Shown here one piece after another: positions 33,434 through 41,913 of a DNA stretch of 64,000 bases (its first letter is position 1; each line of letters begins with the position of its first letter). Under the pieces are notes generated by a model that was not told the origin of the DNA, did not search any database, and saw only the letters and a program-made list of their open reading frames with translations. The translations under genes and the position numbers were made by a program. This DNA is from Micromonospora sp. RP3T (GTDB lineage Bacteria > Actinomycetota > Actinomycetes > Mycobacteriales > Micromonosporaceae): positions 1-64,000 of the forward strand of contig NZ_PYPS01000034.1 of NCBI RefSeq assembly GCF_003027925.1. The letters are read 5' to 3'.

Positions 33434-34234
33434 CTAGTACGTGCCGTCGAGCTGGCCGCGCAGCTTGGTCAGCGCCCGCGCCAGCAGTCGGGACACGTGC
33501 ATCTGCGAGACGCCGATCTGCTCGGCGATCTGCGACTGGGTCAGGTTGCCGTAGAAGCGCAGCGTGAGGATCCGCTGCTCGCGCTGGTCGAGCGTGGCCA
33601 GCGCCGGGCCCAGCGCGACCCGCATCTCGGCCAGCTCGAACTCGCCGTCCTCGCCGCCGAGCAGGTCGCCCAGCTCGGTGGCGCGCTCGCCGTCACCGGT
33701 GGGGGTGGACAGCGACACCGCGTTGTAGGCGCGGGCGCCCTCCAGGCCCTCCAGCACCTCTTCCTCGGTGACCTTGAGGTGGGCGGCGATGTCGGCGACC
33801 GTCGGCGACCGGCCGAGCGTCTGGAGCAGGGTGCTGTTGGCGTCGGAGATCGCCAGGCGCAGCTCCTGGAGCCGGCGCGGCACCCGGATGTCCCAGGTGC
33901 GGTCGCGGAAGTGGCGCTTGAGTTCACCGATGATGGTCGGGATGGCGTAGCCGGCGAAGTCGACGCCGCGGGACGGGTCGAACTTGTCGATCGCCTTGAT
34001 CAGCCCGATCGCGGCGGTCTGGGCCAGGTCGTCGTTGGGCTCGCCCCGGCCGCTGTACCGGTGGGCGAGGTGGTTGGCCAGCGGGAGCCAGGCCTCGATG
34101 GCGCGGTCACGCAGGGCGGCCCGCGAGGGGTGGTTCGGGGGCAGCGCGACCATCGCGTCGAGCAGATTGGCGGCGCTGTCGGTGAGTGAGCGGGGGTCGA
34201 TCTTCGCGGGTGCCTTGGTCGTCGGGGCGGTCAT
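33434..34234 (-). CDS. sigF: RNA polymerase sigma factor, SigB/SigF/SigG type
   Basis: A 266-residue group 3 sigma factor. Region 2 contains LAHRYSGRGEPNDDLAQTAAIGLIKAIDKFDPSRGVDFAGYAIPTIIGELKRHFRD. The -10-recognition part is followed by WDIRVPRRLQELR. Region 3 is around LGRSPTVADIAAHLKVTEEEV, and region 4 has the HTH LTQSQIAEQIGVSQMHVSRLLARAL. It should direct polymerase to GTTT-N15-GGGTAT-like promoters in stress or differentiation, and several such sites occur at 15-55 kb. CAGGGAGG before the ATG sets the start. No anti-sigma gene is adjacent, which is unusual. The symbol is by family; which paralogue it is cannot be told. Confidence 0.9.
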   Translation of the reverse strand: MTAPTTKAPAKIDPRSLTDSAANLLDAMVALPPNHPSRAALRDRAIEAWLPLANHLAHRYSGRGEPNDDLAQTAAIGLIKAIDKFDPSRGVDFAGYAIPTIIGELKRHFRDRTWDIRVPRRLQELRLAISDANSTLLQTLGRSPTVADIAAHLKVTEEEVLEGLEGARAYNAVSLSTPTGDGERATELGDLLGGEDGEFELAEMRVALGPALATLDQREQRILTLRFYGNLTQSQIAEQIGVSQMHVSRLLARALTKLRGQLDGTY

Positions 34235-34353
34235 GGTGGTCCTCCCTGCACCTCGTCCGCGGAGAAAAAGAAGAGACGCTTTGGTTTAGGTTTAAGTAGT
34301 CCGTTCGGGAGCAACACTAGCCTGATCAGCTAACAAAAATCCAGCCGAAAGTA

Positions 34354-34374
34354 CGATGCACTTACGGTGCATCG
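34354..34374. promoter_or_regulatory. perfect 8-5-8 inverted repeat upstream of sigF
   Basis: CGATGCAC (34354-34361), TTACG, GTGCATCG (34367-34374) form a 21-bp operator-like site in the AT-rich region between sigF and the divergent ADC-like gene. It lies about 120 bp from each start. A regulator of either gene could bind it. The rest of 34235-34500 is promoter DNA with no ORF I can support. Confidence 0.5.
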
Positions 34375-34500
34375 GGGTAGGAAGGGTCCTTATCGGGCCA
34401 TAGCCCGCCCGAATCGCTGGCACCGGGTGTCGACTTTCTGTCGTTGTCCCGCCAACGGGACCGCCCGTAGCGTCCGTGGTGACACGTCTACGGAGGCACA

Positions 34501-35244
34501 GTGCTCGATCCCGCCGCGCCGCAACTCGTCATCAACGCTCGGACGCTGCTGTTCAGCTGGCTCCCGGCGGACCCGGGCGCGGCCGAGGCGCTGGTGCCGA
34601 CCGGGCTCCGCCCGCACCCGCAGCGGCAGGTCTTCCTCAACCAGTACGTGGTCGACGACGACACGCAGACCTCCGGCTTCGGGGCCTACTCACTGACCTA
34701 CCTGGGCGTCTCCCTGGCGGACATGGAACCGCCGGACCGGGAGACCCCCGGTGGCTGGTGGACGCACTACCTGGCCTCCAGCGACCGCGTCCGGCAGTAC
34801 GCCGCCGCGCGCGGCGCCCCGGTCGCCGACGGGACCACCCGGATCGACCTGCGGGGCGGGTGGCTCACGGCCGAGACCTGGGCCGACGACCGCCCGCTGA
34901 TCCGGGTCACGGCCCGCGTCGGGCACACCGGCACCGACGCGCGCAGCGGCCACCACCGCTACCTCACCCGCCACCACGGGGAGCTGATCGTCACCGACTA
35001 CCCGTACGTGGCCGAGCCGGTGTCGCCGTTCGAGGTCGAGTCGGTGGAGTTCCTGGCGCCCGACCATCCGGTCCACGCGCTACGCCCGGCCAACCCGCTG
35101 GACGTCTGCTGGGGGTTCTACTCGCCCCGGGTGTCCTTCGCCTACCCGGCCCGGCCGGGTCCGCCGGGGGAGCCGGACGAGCCGGCGGCACGTCACCAGG
35201 TGCCGGCGCGTCGGGCCCGCAGCGGTCTGCCGTCCGGATCGTAG
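34501..35244 (+). CDS. acetoacetate decarboxylase (ADC)-like protein
   Basis: A 247-residue protein with the look of the ADC beta-barrel family: FSWLPADPGAAEALVPTGLRPHP near the N terminus, VFLNQYVVDDDTQTSGFGAYSLTYLGVSLADM, and a later GWWTHYLASSDRVRQYAAARG. The Schiff-base Lys of true acetoacetate decarboxylase is not evident, so it may bind or convert another ligand. ACGGAGG four bases before the GTG at 34501 sets the start. The last 50 bases overlap the phospholipase D gene antisense; this tail (RRARSGLPSGS) is probably unimportant. Confidence 0.7.
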   Translation: MLDPAAPQLVINARTLLFSWLPADPGAAEALVPTGLRPHPQRQVFLNQYVVDDDTQTSGFGAYSLTYLGVSLADMEPPDRETPGGWWTHYLASSDRVRQYAAARGAPVADGTTRIDLRGGWLTAETWADDRPLIRVTARVGHTGTDARSGHHRYLTRHHGELIVTDYPYVAEPVSPFEVESVEFLAPDHPVHALRPANPLDVCWGFYSPRVSFAYPARPGPPGEPDEPAARHQVPARRARSGLPSGS

Positions 35245-36782
35245 ACCAGCCGGTACGCGGGCAGCGCCCAGATCCGCGTACGCCAGGGCAGCCGCTCGGG
35301 GCGGTGCGGCCGCAACCGGCCGGGCGGGCGGGGACCGACGCGGCCGCCGTCGTGCCAGCGGTCCAACTCGTCCGCCGCCGCGGTGATCGCCGCCACCGCG
35401 TCCGCCGGGTCCAGCAGGTCGTCGTCCTGCGTCCCGTCCGGGTCCCGGTCCAGGTGTTCGCGCCACAGCCGCAGCCGCAGGTCCCGGGCGAAGGCCCGGG
35501 CGCCGTCGCCGAGGCCGGCCGGGTCGGCGGGCGCCCGCTCGTCGCGGGTGTCGTCGAGCACCGCGCAGGACAGCTCGCTGTCGTGGGTCCAGGAGCGGCG
35601 GTTGAAGTTGTCGCTGCCCACGCTGACCCAGACGTCGTCCACCACGCACACCTTGGCGTGCACGTAGACCGGGGTGCCCTGGTGGTTCTCCACGTCGAAG
35701 ACGTGCACCCGCTCCGGGGCGGCGCGTTGGCAGAGCGAGAGCGCCTGCTCCCGGCCCACCATGTTCGGCGGCAGCGCCCACCTGCCGTCCACGTCCGGGT
35801 GCCGGGGCACCACGGCCACCAGGTGCAGCTCCGGGTACTCGCGCAACGCCTCGGCGAACAGTTCGGCCACCTCGGTGGACCAGAGGTACTGGTCCTCCAG
35901 GTAGATCAGTCGGCGGGCCCGGCGGATCGCCTTGGTGTAGCCGCGGGCCACGGTGCGCTCGCCGTCCGGGGCGAAGGAGTAGCGCGGGCGGACCGCCGGG
36001 TAGGTGCGCAGCACCTGGATGTGGTGCGGGCCGCGGGGCGGCGGGTCGGCGGGCTGCTCGGGCAGCGGATCCGGGGTGAGGTCCGAGCCGCGCAGCCGGT
36101 CCCGCAGGTAGGCCAGCGGGTTCTCCGAGTCCAACGGCATCGGGTCGGTCCACCGCTCGCGGAACGTGGTGTCCAGCGCGCCGACCACCGGGCCGCGCAC
36201 CGCGAGCTGCACGTCGTGCCAGGGCGGGGTGGGGCCGTACCGGGGGGACATGGCCACCGGCTGCGGGTCGCCGGCGTGCGTGGCGTCGTCGCGCCGGCTG
36301 TGGCACAGGTCGATGCCGCCGGCGAACGCGATGTCGCGTTCCGGCTCGTCGGGGTGGCGCAGCACGACCAGCTTCTGGTGGTGCGATCCGCCGCGGCGGA
36401 CCCGCTGGTCGAGCAGCACTTCGCCGCCGGCGGCGCGGATCGTCTCGCTGAGGTCGCGGTTCTCCGCCTCGCTGTAGGAGAGCGTGTCGAGGTGGGAGCG
36501 CCAGAGCAGCCCCTTGACGATCACCCCGCGCTGGGCGGCCCGCGCGAACAGTTGGGCCACTGTCGGCCCGTCGGGGCGCATCCGTTCGTCCGGGTCGCCC
36601 CGCCAGTCGGTGAAGAACAGGTGGTCGCCGTCGCCCAGCGCCTCCACCTCGCTGACCAGCCGGTCAAAGTACGCGGAGCCGTGAATCAGCGGCTCGGCGA
36701 GGTTTCCATCCGTCCAGACGGGTAACTCTGACGTCGGGTTGGCGCGTTCCTGTGCGGTGAGGAACCAGTCCCGCAGGGTCAC
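35193..36782 (-). CDS. phospholipase D family protein
   Basis: A 529-residue protein with two PLD half-sites. The first, SHHQKLVVLR, has His135 and Lys137, but the usual Asp five residues after Lys is replaced. The second is complete: His375, Lys377 and Asp382 in YVHAKVCVVDD, followed by GSDNFNRRSW. The pattern YLEDQYLW before the second motif is typical of actinobacterial cardiolipin-synthase or PLD-like enzymes. No signal peptide is visible. It likely hydrolyses or transfers phosphatidyl groups. GTG at 36782 has GGGAGG seven bases upstream. Confidence 0.88.
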   Translation of the reverse strand: MTLRDWFLTAQERANPTSELPVWTDGNLAEPLIHGSAYFDRLVSEVEALGDGDHLFFTDWRGDPDERMRPDGPTVAQLFARAAQRGVIVKGLLWRSHLDTLSYSEAENRDLSETIRAAGGEVLLDQRVRRGGSHHQKLVVLRHPDEPERDIAFAGGIDLCHSRRDDATHAGDPQPVAMSPRYGPTPPWHDVQLAVRGPVVGALDTTFRERWTDPMPLDSENPLAYLRDRLRGSDLTPDPLPEQPADPPPRGPHHIQVLRTYPAVRPRYSFAPDGERTVARGYTKAIRRARRLIYLEDQYLWSTEVAELFAEALREYPELHLVAVVPRHPDVDGRWALPPNMVGREQALSLCQRAAPERVHVFDVENHQGTPVYVHAKVCVVDDVWVSVGSDNFNRRSWTHDSELSCAVLDDTRDERAPADPAGLGDGARAFARDLRLRLWREHLDRDPDGTQDDDLLDPADAVAAITAAADELDRWHDGGRVGPRPPGRLRPHRPERLPWRTRIWALPAYRLVYDPDGRPLRARRAGTW

Positions 36783-36881
36783 GTTCCAGCCTCCCGAGGT
36801 CGACGACAGTCCTCACACGGTAGGACCCCCGGACGGGCCCCGCACCACGACGCAGCAGGTCGGCGGCGGTACGCGCCTGGG

Positions 36882-36908
36882 GTACCCCGGACCCCTGGAT
36901 CGCGAAAC
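36882..36908 (-). promoter_or_regulatory. weak SigB/SigF-like promoter (GTTT-N17-GGGTAC) for the PLD gene
   Basis: On the minus strand GTTT (36905-36908) and GGGTAC (36882-36887) are 17 bp apart, one longer than the usual 14-16. GGGGTACCCC here is also a 10-bp palindrome (36879-36888). Confidence 0.3.
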
Positions 36909-36924
36909 CCAAGGAGGCACAGAC

Positions 36925-37053
36925 ATGCCCGCCGAGACGACGAACACCGTGACCGACGGCCGCGACCAGGCGGTGGAGGGGGAGCGGGGTGCGCTGGTGG
37001 CGGTCCTGTTGATGGTGATCCTCGGGGTGGCCGGGATCTTCGCCGTCTCCTGA
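36925..37053 (+). CDS. 42-aa single-helix membrane protein
   Basis: A 42-residue protein: an acidic N-terminal half (MPAETTNTVTDGRDQAVEGERG) and one C-terminal transmembrane helix (ALVAVLLMVILGVAGIFAVS). AAGGAGG seven bases before the ATG is a very strong ribosome site, so the gene is probably real. It is divergent from the phospholipase D gene. Function unknown. Confidence 0.65.
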   Translation: MPAETTNTVTDGRDQAVEGERGALVAVLLMVILGVAGIFAVS

Positions 37054-37132
37054 GCCGCGCCGGGCGCCCCGGCGAACCGGAGCGCCCGATCTCGGTCGGT
37101 GCCCGACCTCGGCCATGGCCCTGACCGCCCGG

Positions 37133-38119
37133 TCAGGGGCGGTCGCCCTGACCGTCGCTGTGCGGCAACCGCCCGGTCGGGATCACCCCGAGCCGGCCGG
37201 CCTGGAAGTCCTCGACCGCCTGGATCAGCTCGGCCCGGGTGTTCATCACGAACGGGCCGTAGTGCGCCACCGGCTCGCGGATCGGCTGGCCGCCCATCAG
37301 GTAGAGCTCCAGCGCCGGGGTGTTGCCGTCCTGCGTCCGGTCGGCGGCGATCCGCAGCGCGTCGCCGGGCCCGTGCACGGCGAGCTGACCCAGGTGGATC
37401 GGCTGCCGGTCGGTGCCGACCGTGCCCCGGCCGGCCAGCACGTAGACGAGCGCGTTGAAGTCCGGCCGCCAGGGCAGGCTCAGCTCGGCCCCGGGCTGCA
37501 ACGTCACGTGCGCGATGGTGATCGGCGTGTGGGTCGAGCCCGGCCCCCGGTGCCCGGCGATCTCGCCAGCGATCACCCGGATCAGGCCGCCGCCGTCGGG
37601 CGTGGTGAGCAGCGCCGACTCCCGGCCGCGGATGTCCTGGTAGCGCGGCGCGCTCATCTTGGCCACGCGGGGCAGGTTGACCCAGAGCTGGAGACCGTGG
37701 AACAGGCCGCCGCTCATCACCAGCTGCTCCGGCGGCGCCTCGATGTGGAGCAGACCGCTGCCGGCCGTCATCCACTGGGTGTCGCCGTCGGTGATGGTGC
37801 CGCCGCCACCCGTCGAGTCCTGGTGGTCCATGATCCCGTCGATCATGTAGGTCACCGTCTCGAAGCCCCGGTGCGGATGCCACGAGGTGCCCTTCGGCTC
37901 ACCCGGCGCGTAGTCCACCTCGCCCATCTGGTCGAGGTGGATGAACGGGTCGAGATCGGTCATGGCGACCCCGGCGAAGGCGCGGCGGACCGGGAAGCCC
38001 TCGCCCTCGTAGCCGCTGGGCGCGGTGGTGACCCGGCGGACCGGGCGGTAGCTGGTGGACTCGTCGAGCTTCGGCAGGCGGGGCAGGACGAGGACGTCGT
38101 CGACGGTGATCGCGGGCAT
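37133..38119 (-). CDS. pirin family protein
   Basis: A 328-residue double-cupin protein of the pirin family. Metal-site histidines appear in DPFIHLDQMGEVDYAPGEPKGTSWHPHRGFETVTYMIDG and in the following MDHQDSTGGGG and GSGLLHIEAP segments. The C-terminal pirin domain is also present. Family members are iron-binding proteins; some have quercetinase activity, others act as cofactors. AAAGGAG before the ATG at 38119 supports the start. It follows the MarR gene by 11 bp on the same strand, so the regulator very probably controls it. Confidence 0.92.
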   Translation of the reverse strand: MPAITVDDVLVLPRLPKLDESTSYRPVRRVTTAPSGYEGEGFPVRRAFAGVAMTDLDPFIHLDQMGEVDYAPGEPKGTSWHPHRGFETVTYMIDGIMDHQDSTGGGGTITDGDTQWMTAGSGLLHIEAPPEQLVMSGGLFHGLQLWVNLPRVAKMSAPRYQDIRGRESALLTTPDGGGLIRVIAGEIAGHRGPGSTHTPITIAHVTLQPGAELSLPWRPDFNALVYVLAGRGTVGTDRQPIHLGQLAVHGPGDALRIAADRTQDGNTPALELYLMGGQPIREPVAHYGPFVMNTRAELIQAVEDFQAGRLGVIPTGRLPHSDGQGDRP

Positions 38120-38130
38120 CACGGGCTCCT

Positions 38131-38613
38131 TTACTTGTCGGCCGGGGTGGACGACGCGAGGCGGTCGGCGCGTAGGCGCCGGCCGAGCCGCTCGAAGACC
38201 CGGGTGAGGCAGGCGACCTCGGCGTCGTCGAGGTCGTCGATCAGGTGGGTGCGCACGGAGCGCAGATGGTGCGGCGCGGCCTCGCGCAGGGCCAGCAGGC
38301 CGGCCGCGGTGAGCACGGCCTCGCTGCCGCGCCGGTCGGCCGGACAGGACTCCTTGGCCACCAGGCCGCGCTTCTGCATCGAGGTGACCTGGTAGGTCAG
38401 CCGGCTCGGGGAGAACACCAGCCGGTCGGCCAGCTCGCCCATGCGCAGCCGCTGCCCGGGCGCCTCGGAGAGCAGCACCAGCACGTGGTAGTCGGCGAAG
38501 CTCAGCTCGCTGGCCGCGCGCAGGTCGTCCTCCAGCTGGGTGAACAGCCGCTGGCTCGACTCGATGTAGGCCCGCCAGCAGGCCATCCGCTCCGCGTCCA
38601 GGCTCTCCGTCAT
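38131..38613 (-). CDS. MarR family transcriptional regulator
   Basis: A 160-residue winged-helix dimeric repressor. The DNA-binding core reads LSFADYHVLVLLSEAPGQRLRMGELADRLVFSPSRLTYQVTSMQKRGLVAKESCPADRRGSEAVLTAAG, with the wing Asp-Arg-Arg typical of MarR. The N- and C-terminal helices form the dimer interface. It is the first gene of a two-gene operon with pirin. Its own promoter (TTGTTT, 16 bp, TACCTT) encloses a TTTAAA-A-TTTAAA palindrome, which implies autoregulation. TACCTT lies six bases before the ATG, giving a leaderless mRNA. Confidence 0.92.
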   Translation of the reverse strand: MTESLDAERMACWRAYIESSQRLFTQLEDDLRAASELSFADYHVLVLLSEAPGQRLRMGELADRLVFSPSRLTYQVTSMQKRGLVAKESCPADRRGSEAVLTAAGLLALREAAPHHLRSVRTHLIDDLDDAEVACLTRVFERLGRRLRADRLASSTPADK

Positions 38614-38620
38614 GCCGCAA

Positions 38621-38649
38621 AGGTAGCACTATTTAAAATTTAAACAAGT
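38621..38649 (-). promoter_or_regulatory. MarR-pirin promoter with embedded operator
   Basis: Reading leftward: -35 TTGTTT, a 16-bp spacer and -10 TACCTT six bases before the MarR ATG. The 13-bp palindrome TTTAAA-A-TTTAAA at 38632-38644 overlaps the spacer and -35, the right place for a MarR repressor to block polymerase. Confidence 0.7.
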
Positions 38650-38735
38650 GCCTTCGACGTGGCCGTCAGCACAGTCCTCTCCACAGGAAGTCGATCGGTC
38701 GAAATTTGAAGCGACCGCCCGGCTAGGGTCGGAGG

Positions 38736-39323
38736 ATGGATGACCTCGACGTGCTCGACTGGCGGGAGCGGGTGGCCGGGCTCTACCTGTCCGACCTCGA
38801 CCTCGGCGGGTTCCGGGCCGCCCGGGACGAGCTGTTCGGCAGCCACCCGAGCAGCCCGGTGCCACCCGCCGACCGGGCCGGCTTCACCGGACTGCGCTGG
38901 TATCCGCCGGACCCGGCCGCCGTGGTGGAGGCGCCGTTACGGCCCGCCACCGGCACGCTCAGCATCGACACCGGCGGCCCCGACGGGGTGGTCGACTACC
39001 GCCGGGTGGCGGTCGCCGAGACACCCTGGGGGCCGCTCACCCTGTGGTGGATCGACGCGTACGGAGGCGGGTTGTTCGTGCCGCTGCGCGACGCCAGCTG
39101 CGGCGACGGGTCGTACGGCGGCGGGCGCTACCTGACCGACACGGTGAAGGGCACGTTCGGGCGGGGCCTGACCGTGCTGCCCGGCGACCGGGTCCGGCTG
39201 GACGCCAACTACCTCTACAACCCGAGTTGCGCCTACGACGACCGGTGGGCCTGCCCGCTCGCCCCGCCGGAGAACCGCCTCGACGTGCCGCTGCGCGCCG
39301 GGGAGCGGGCGTACCACGAGTGA
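38736..39323 (+). CDS. DUF1684 domain protein
   Basis: A 195-residue protein matching the DUF1684 pattern: an N-terminal WRERVAGLYLSDLDLGGFRAARDELFGSHPSSPVP and a C-terminal block. The C-terminal block contains FVPLRDASCGDGSYGGGRYLTDTVKG, then LDANYLYNPSCAYDDRWACPLAPPENRLDVPLRAGER. The YNPSCAY-CPLAPPEN motif is the family hallmark. The function is not known. TAGGGT ends six bases before the ATG, so it is probably leaderless, although GGAGG is also close by. It is divergent from the MarR-pirin operon. Confidence 0.88.
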   Translation: MDDLDVLDWRERVAGLYLSDLDLGGFRAARDELFGSHPSSPVPPADRAGFTGLRWYPPDPAAVVEAPLRPATGTLSIDTGGPDGVVDYRRVAVAETPWGPLTLWWIDAYGGGLFVPLRDASCGDGSYGGGRYLTDTVKGTFGRGLTVLPGDRVRLDANYLYNPSCAYDDRWACPLAPPENRLDVPLRAGERAYHE

Positions 39324-39330
39324 CGCGGAA

Positions 39331-39358
39331 CGGGAGGGCCCCGACCGGGACCCTCCCG
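39331..39358. terminator. bidirectional terminator
   Basis: CGGGAGGG (39331-39338) and CCCTCCCG (39351-39358) form a stem between the convergent DUF1684 and general stress protein genes. Confidence 0.6.
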
Positions 39359-39377
39359 CGCGTGACCGCCGGCCGCC

Positions 39378-39965
39378 TCAGCGGGCGGTGGCCCCGGTGG
39401 GCGTCAGGTGCATCCGGCCGAGCATCTGCCGGGCCTGCTCCGCCAGCTCCGCGTCCACGGTGACCGCGTACTGGCTGGCCCGCAGCGAGCTGGCCGAGGT
39501 GAAGTCGCGCTGCCCGCCGCTCATGGCGTGCGCGACCGCGCCGAACACGGCCCCCCAGATCGCACCGATCACCAGCCCGACCAGGATCACCGCCAACCAG
39601 TTGCCGGCCGTGAAGATGCCGAAGAGCAACCCGATGAACAGGCCGAACCAGGCGCCGGTGCCGGCGCCCAACAGGGCCGCCCGGCCCGTGGTGAGTCGCC
39701 CCATCACGGTCTCCACAAGCGTCAGGTTGGTGCCGACGATCGACGTCCGTTCCACCGGGAACCGGTTGTCGGCCAGATAGTCCACCACGCGTTGGGCGGA
39801 CGGATAGTCCGGGTACGAGCCGATCGTGACGGTCGGCGGGCCGGCCTGCGGCCCGTGCCCGTCCCCGCTCGGCGGCATCGGGCGACCGCCCGGGCCGGAC
39901 GGGAGGTTGTCGCCGCCCGGCATTCCGGGTCGCCAGGCCGCGGTCGGAGTCGAGGGTCTGGTCAT
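39378..39965 (-). CDS. general stress protein (GSP17M-like domain) with glycine-zipper helices
   Basis: A 195-residue protein. A Gly/Pro-rich N terminus (1-45) leads to VTIGSYPDYPSAQRVVDYLADNRFPVERTSIVGTNLTLVETVMGRLT, the pattern of the general-stress-protein 17M domain. Two Gly-rich hydrophobic helices (AALLGAGTGAWFGLFIGLLFGIFTAGN and LAVILVGLVIGAIWGAVFGAVAHAM) follow, then an alpha/beta tail. It is probably membrane-associated and stress-induced. AAGGAGG six bases before the ATG at 39965 decides the start over the ATG at 39971. A SigB/SigF-type promoter lies just upstream. Confidence 0.82.
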   Translation of the reverse strand: MTRPSTPTAAWRPGMPGGDNLPSGPGGRPMPPSGDGHGPQAGPPTVTIGSYPDYPSAQRVVDYLADNRFPVERTSIVGTNLTLVETVMGRLTTGRAALLGAGTGAWFGLFIGLLFGIFTAGNWLAVILVGLVIGAIWGAVFGAVAHAMSGGQRDFTSASSLRASQYAVTVDAELAEQARQMLGRMHLTPTGATAR

Positions 39966-39992
39966 GAGCATCCTCCTTCGTCAACCAGCCGC

Positions 39993-40017
39993 GTTCCCGG
40001 CACCGGCGAGCGGTAAC
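39993..40017 (-). promoter_or_regulatory. SigB/SigF-type promoter candidate (GTTA-N15-GGGAAC)
   Basis: On the minus strand GTTA (40014-40017), 15 bp, GGGAAC (39993-39998), about 28 bp before the general stress protein start. Confidence 0.5.
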
Positions 40018-40077
40018 GCGCCGGCCCGCGCCGATCCCGGCGAGGCATGGTGACGGCGAGGCCGGGTAGCCAGCACC

Positions 40078-41913
40078 GTGCGGACCGGACGGATCAGTGA
40101 GCACGGCTTCCTCGCCGACGGGCGCAGCGCCGCCCTGGTGGACACCGCCGGCGCGGTCAACTGGTGGTGTCCGGCCCGGTTCGACGGGCCGTCGGTCTTC
40201 GGGCGGCTGCTGGACGACGACGCCGGGCACTGGGCCATCCGTCCGGAGGGCGAGTTCACCAGCACCCGGTCCTATCTGGACGACGCGCTGGTGCTGCGTA
40301 CCGTCTTCACCACGCCGACCGGGACGGTGGCGGTCACCGACGCGTTGGCGCTGGAACCCGGCGCGCGCGGGCACGACGTCGGCCTGCGGTCGCCGCGGGT
40401 GCTCGCGCGGCTGGTCGAGGGCATCGGCGGCGAGGTGCCGATGCGGGTGGACTACGCGCCGCGGTTCGAGTACGGCCGGGTCGGCGCCTACCTCACCGAG
40501 CGGGACGGGGTGGTGGTGGCCACCGCCGGCGCGTGCCGGCTGGAGCTGCGCGCCGACGTGGACCTGACGTTCGCCGACGGCACCGCCGTCGGTGAATTCA
40601 CCGCCCGCGCCGGCAGCGCCCACCACTTCACCCTCGGGTACGCCCCGACGTACGCCGGTGGGACGCCGACGCTGCCCGACGCCGCCGAGGTGGTGGCCGG
40701 GACGGTCGCCGGCTGGCGGTCCTGGGCCGAGCTGCACGACTACCGGGGGGAGTACCGCGACCTGGTCCGACGTAGCGCGCTCGTGGTGCAGGGGATGACC
40801 TACGGGCCGAGCGGCGCGGTCGTCGCGGCGGCCACCACCGCGCTGCCGGAACAGCTCGGCGGGGACCGCAACTACGACTACCGTTTCGTCTGGCTCCGCG
40901 ACTTCAGCCTGACGCTCCAGGCGCTCTGGCGGGCCGCCTGCCCGGACGAGGCGGACCGGCAGTTCACCTGGGTGGCCCGGGCGATGGGCCGGCTCGGCGA
41001 CGCGCCCGCCCCGATCATGTACGGGGTCGAGGGGGAGCGGGACCTGACCGAGCACGACCTCGACCACCTCGCCGGGTACGCCGGCAGCCGGCCGGTGCTG
41101 GTCGGCAACGACGCCTGGCGGCAGCGGCAGAACGACGTGCTGGGCGAGGTGCTCGACGCGGCGTGGCTGATGCGGCACTACCTCGACCCGATGTCACCCG
41201 ACGTGCGCCACCTGCTGCGCACGCTCGCCGACCAGGCGGTACGCGACTGGCACCGGCCGGACGCCGGGATGTGGGAGGCGCGCGACGCCGAGCGGCACTA
41301 CGTCTCGTCCAAGGTGCAGTGCTGGACCGCGCTGGACCGGGCGGTGCGGTTCGGGCCGCGGCTCGGCGACCCGGCCGACGTGGCCCGCTGGGCGGCGGCC
41401 CGGGACGAGGTCCGGGCGGCGGTGCTCACCCGGGGCTGGAACGAGCGGGTCGGCGCGTACACCGGGGCGTTCGACTCCGACGACCTGGACGCCTCGGTGC
41501 TGATCATGCCGCTTGTCGGGTTCCTGCCGGCGGACGACCCGCGGATGCGCGCCACGATGGACGTGATCGAGCGGCGGCTGTCCCACAACGGGCTGCTGCG
41601 GCGTTGGGACGGTGACCCGGCCGGCTTCGTGATCTGCTCGTTCTGGCTGGCCGGTTGCCTGGCCGAGGCGGGCGAACTGGACCGGGCCCGGCGGTTGTTC
41701 GAGCAGCTCGCCGCGCGCACGAACGACCTCGGCCTGTACGCCGAGCAGATCGACCAGGTCACCGGCGAGCAGCTCGGGAACTTCCCGCAGGCGTTCTCGC
41801 ACATCGGCCTGATCAACGCCGCCGGCCGGATCACCGAGGCCGCCGCGCGGTTCGCGCACGACCGACCGGCCGTGCCGACCGGCGCGGCCCGCACGGAGGG
41901 AGCACGCGGATGA
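40078..41913 (+). CDS. glycoside hydrolase family 15 protein (glucoamylase/trehalase type)
   Basis: A 611-residue GH15 enzyme without signal peptide. The N-terminal beta-sandwich starts ISEHGFLADGRSAALVDTAGAVNWWCPARFDGPSVFGRLLD. The (alpha/alpha)6 barrel carries DYRFVWLRDFSLTLQALW, the general acid Glu400 in GMWEARD, and the base Glu556 in YAEQID followed by LGNFPQAFSH. Cytoplasmic actinobacterial members split alpha-glucans or trehalose to glucose. The start is GTG at 40078. It overlaps the next gene by ATGA, and that gene is a possible sugar dehydrogenase. Confidence 0.9.
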   Translation: MRTGRISEHGFLADGRSAALVDTAGAVNWWCPARFDGPSVFGRLLDDDAGHWAIRPEGEFTSTRSYLDDALVLRTVFTTPTGTVAVTDALALEPGARGHDVGLRSPRVLARLVEGIGGEVPMRVDYAPRFEYGRVGAYLTERDGVVVATAGACRLELRADVDLTFADGTAVGEFTARAGSAHHFTLGYAPTYAGGTPTLPDAAEVVAGTVAGWRSWAELHDYRGEYRDLVRRSALVVQGMTYGPSGAVVAAATTALPEQLGGDRNYDYRFVWLRDFSLTLQALWRAACPDEADRQFTWVARAMGRLGDAPAPIMYGVEGERDLTEHDLDHLAGYAGSRPVLVGNDAWRQRQNDVLGEVLDAAWLMRHYLDPMSPDVRHLLRTLADQAVRDWHRPDAGMWEARDAERHYVSSKVQCWTALDRAVRFGPRLGDPADVARWAAARDEVRAAVLTRGWNERVGAYTGAFDSDDLDASVLIMPLVGFLPADDPRMRATMDVIERRLSHNGLLRRWDGDPAGFVICSFWLAGCLAEAGELDRARRLFEQLAARTNDLGLYAEQIDQVTGEQLGNFPQAFSHIGLINAAGRITEAAARFAHDRPAVPTGAARTEGARG

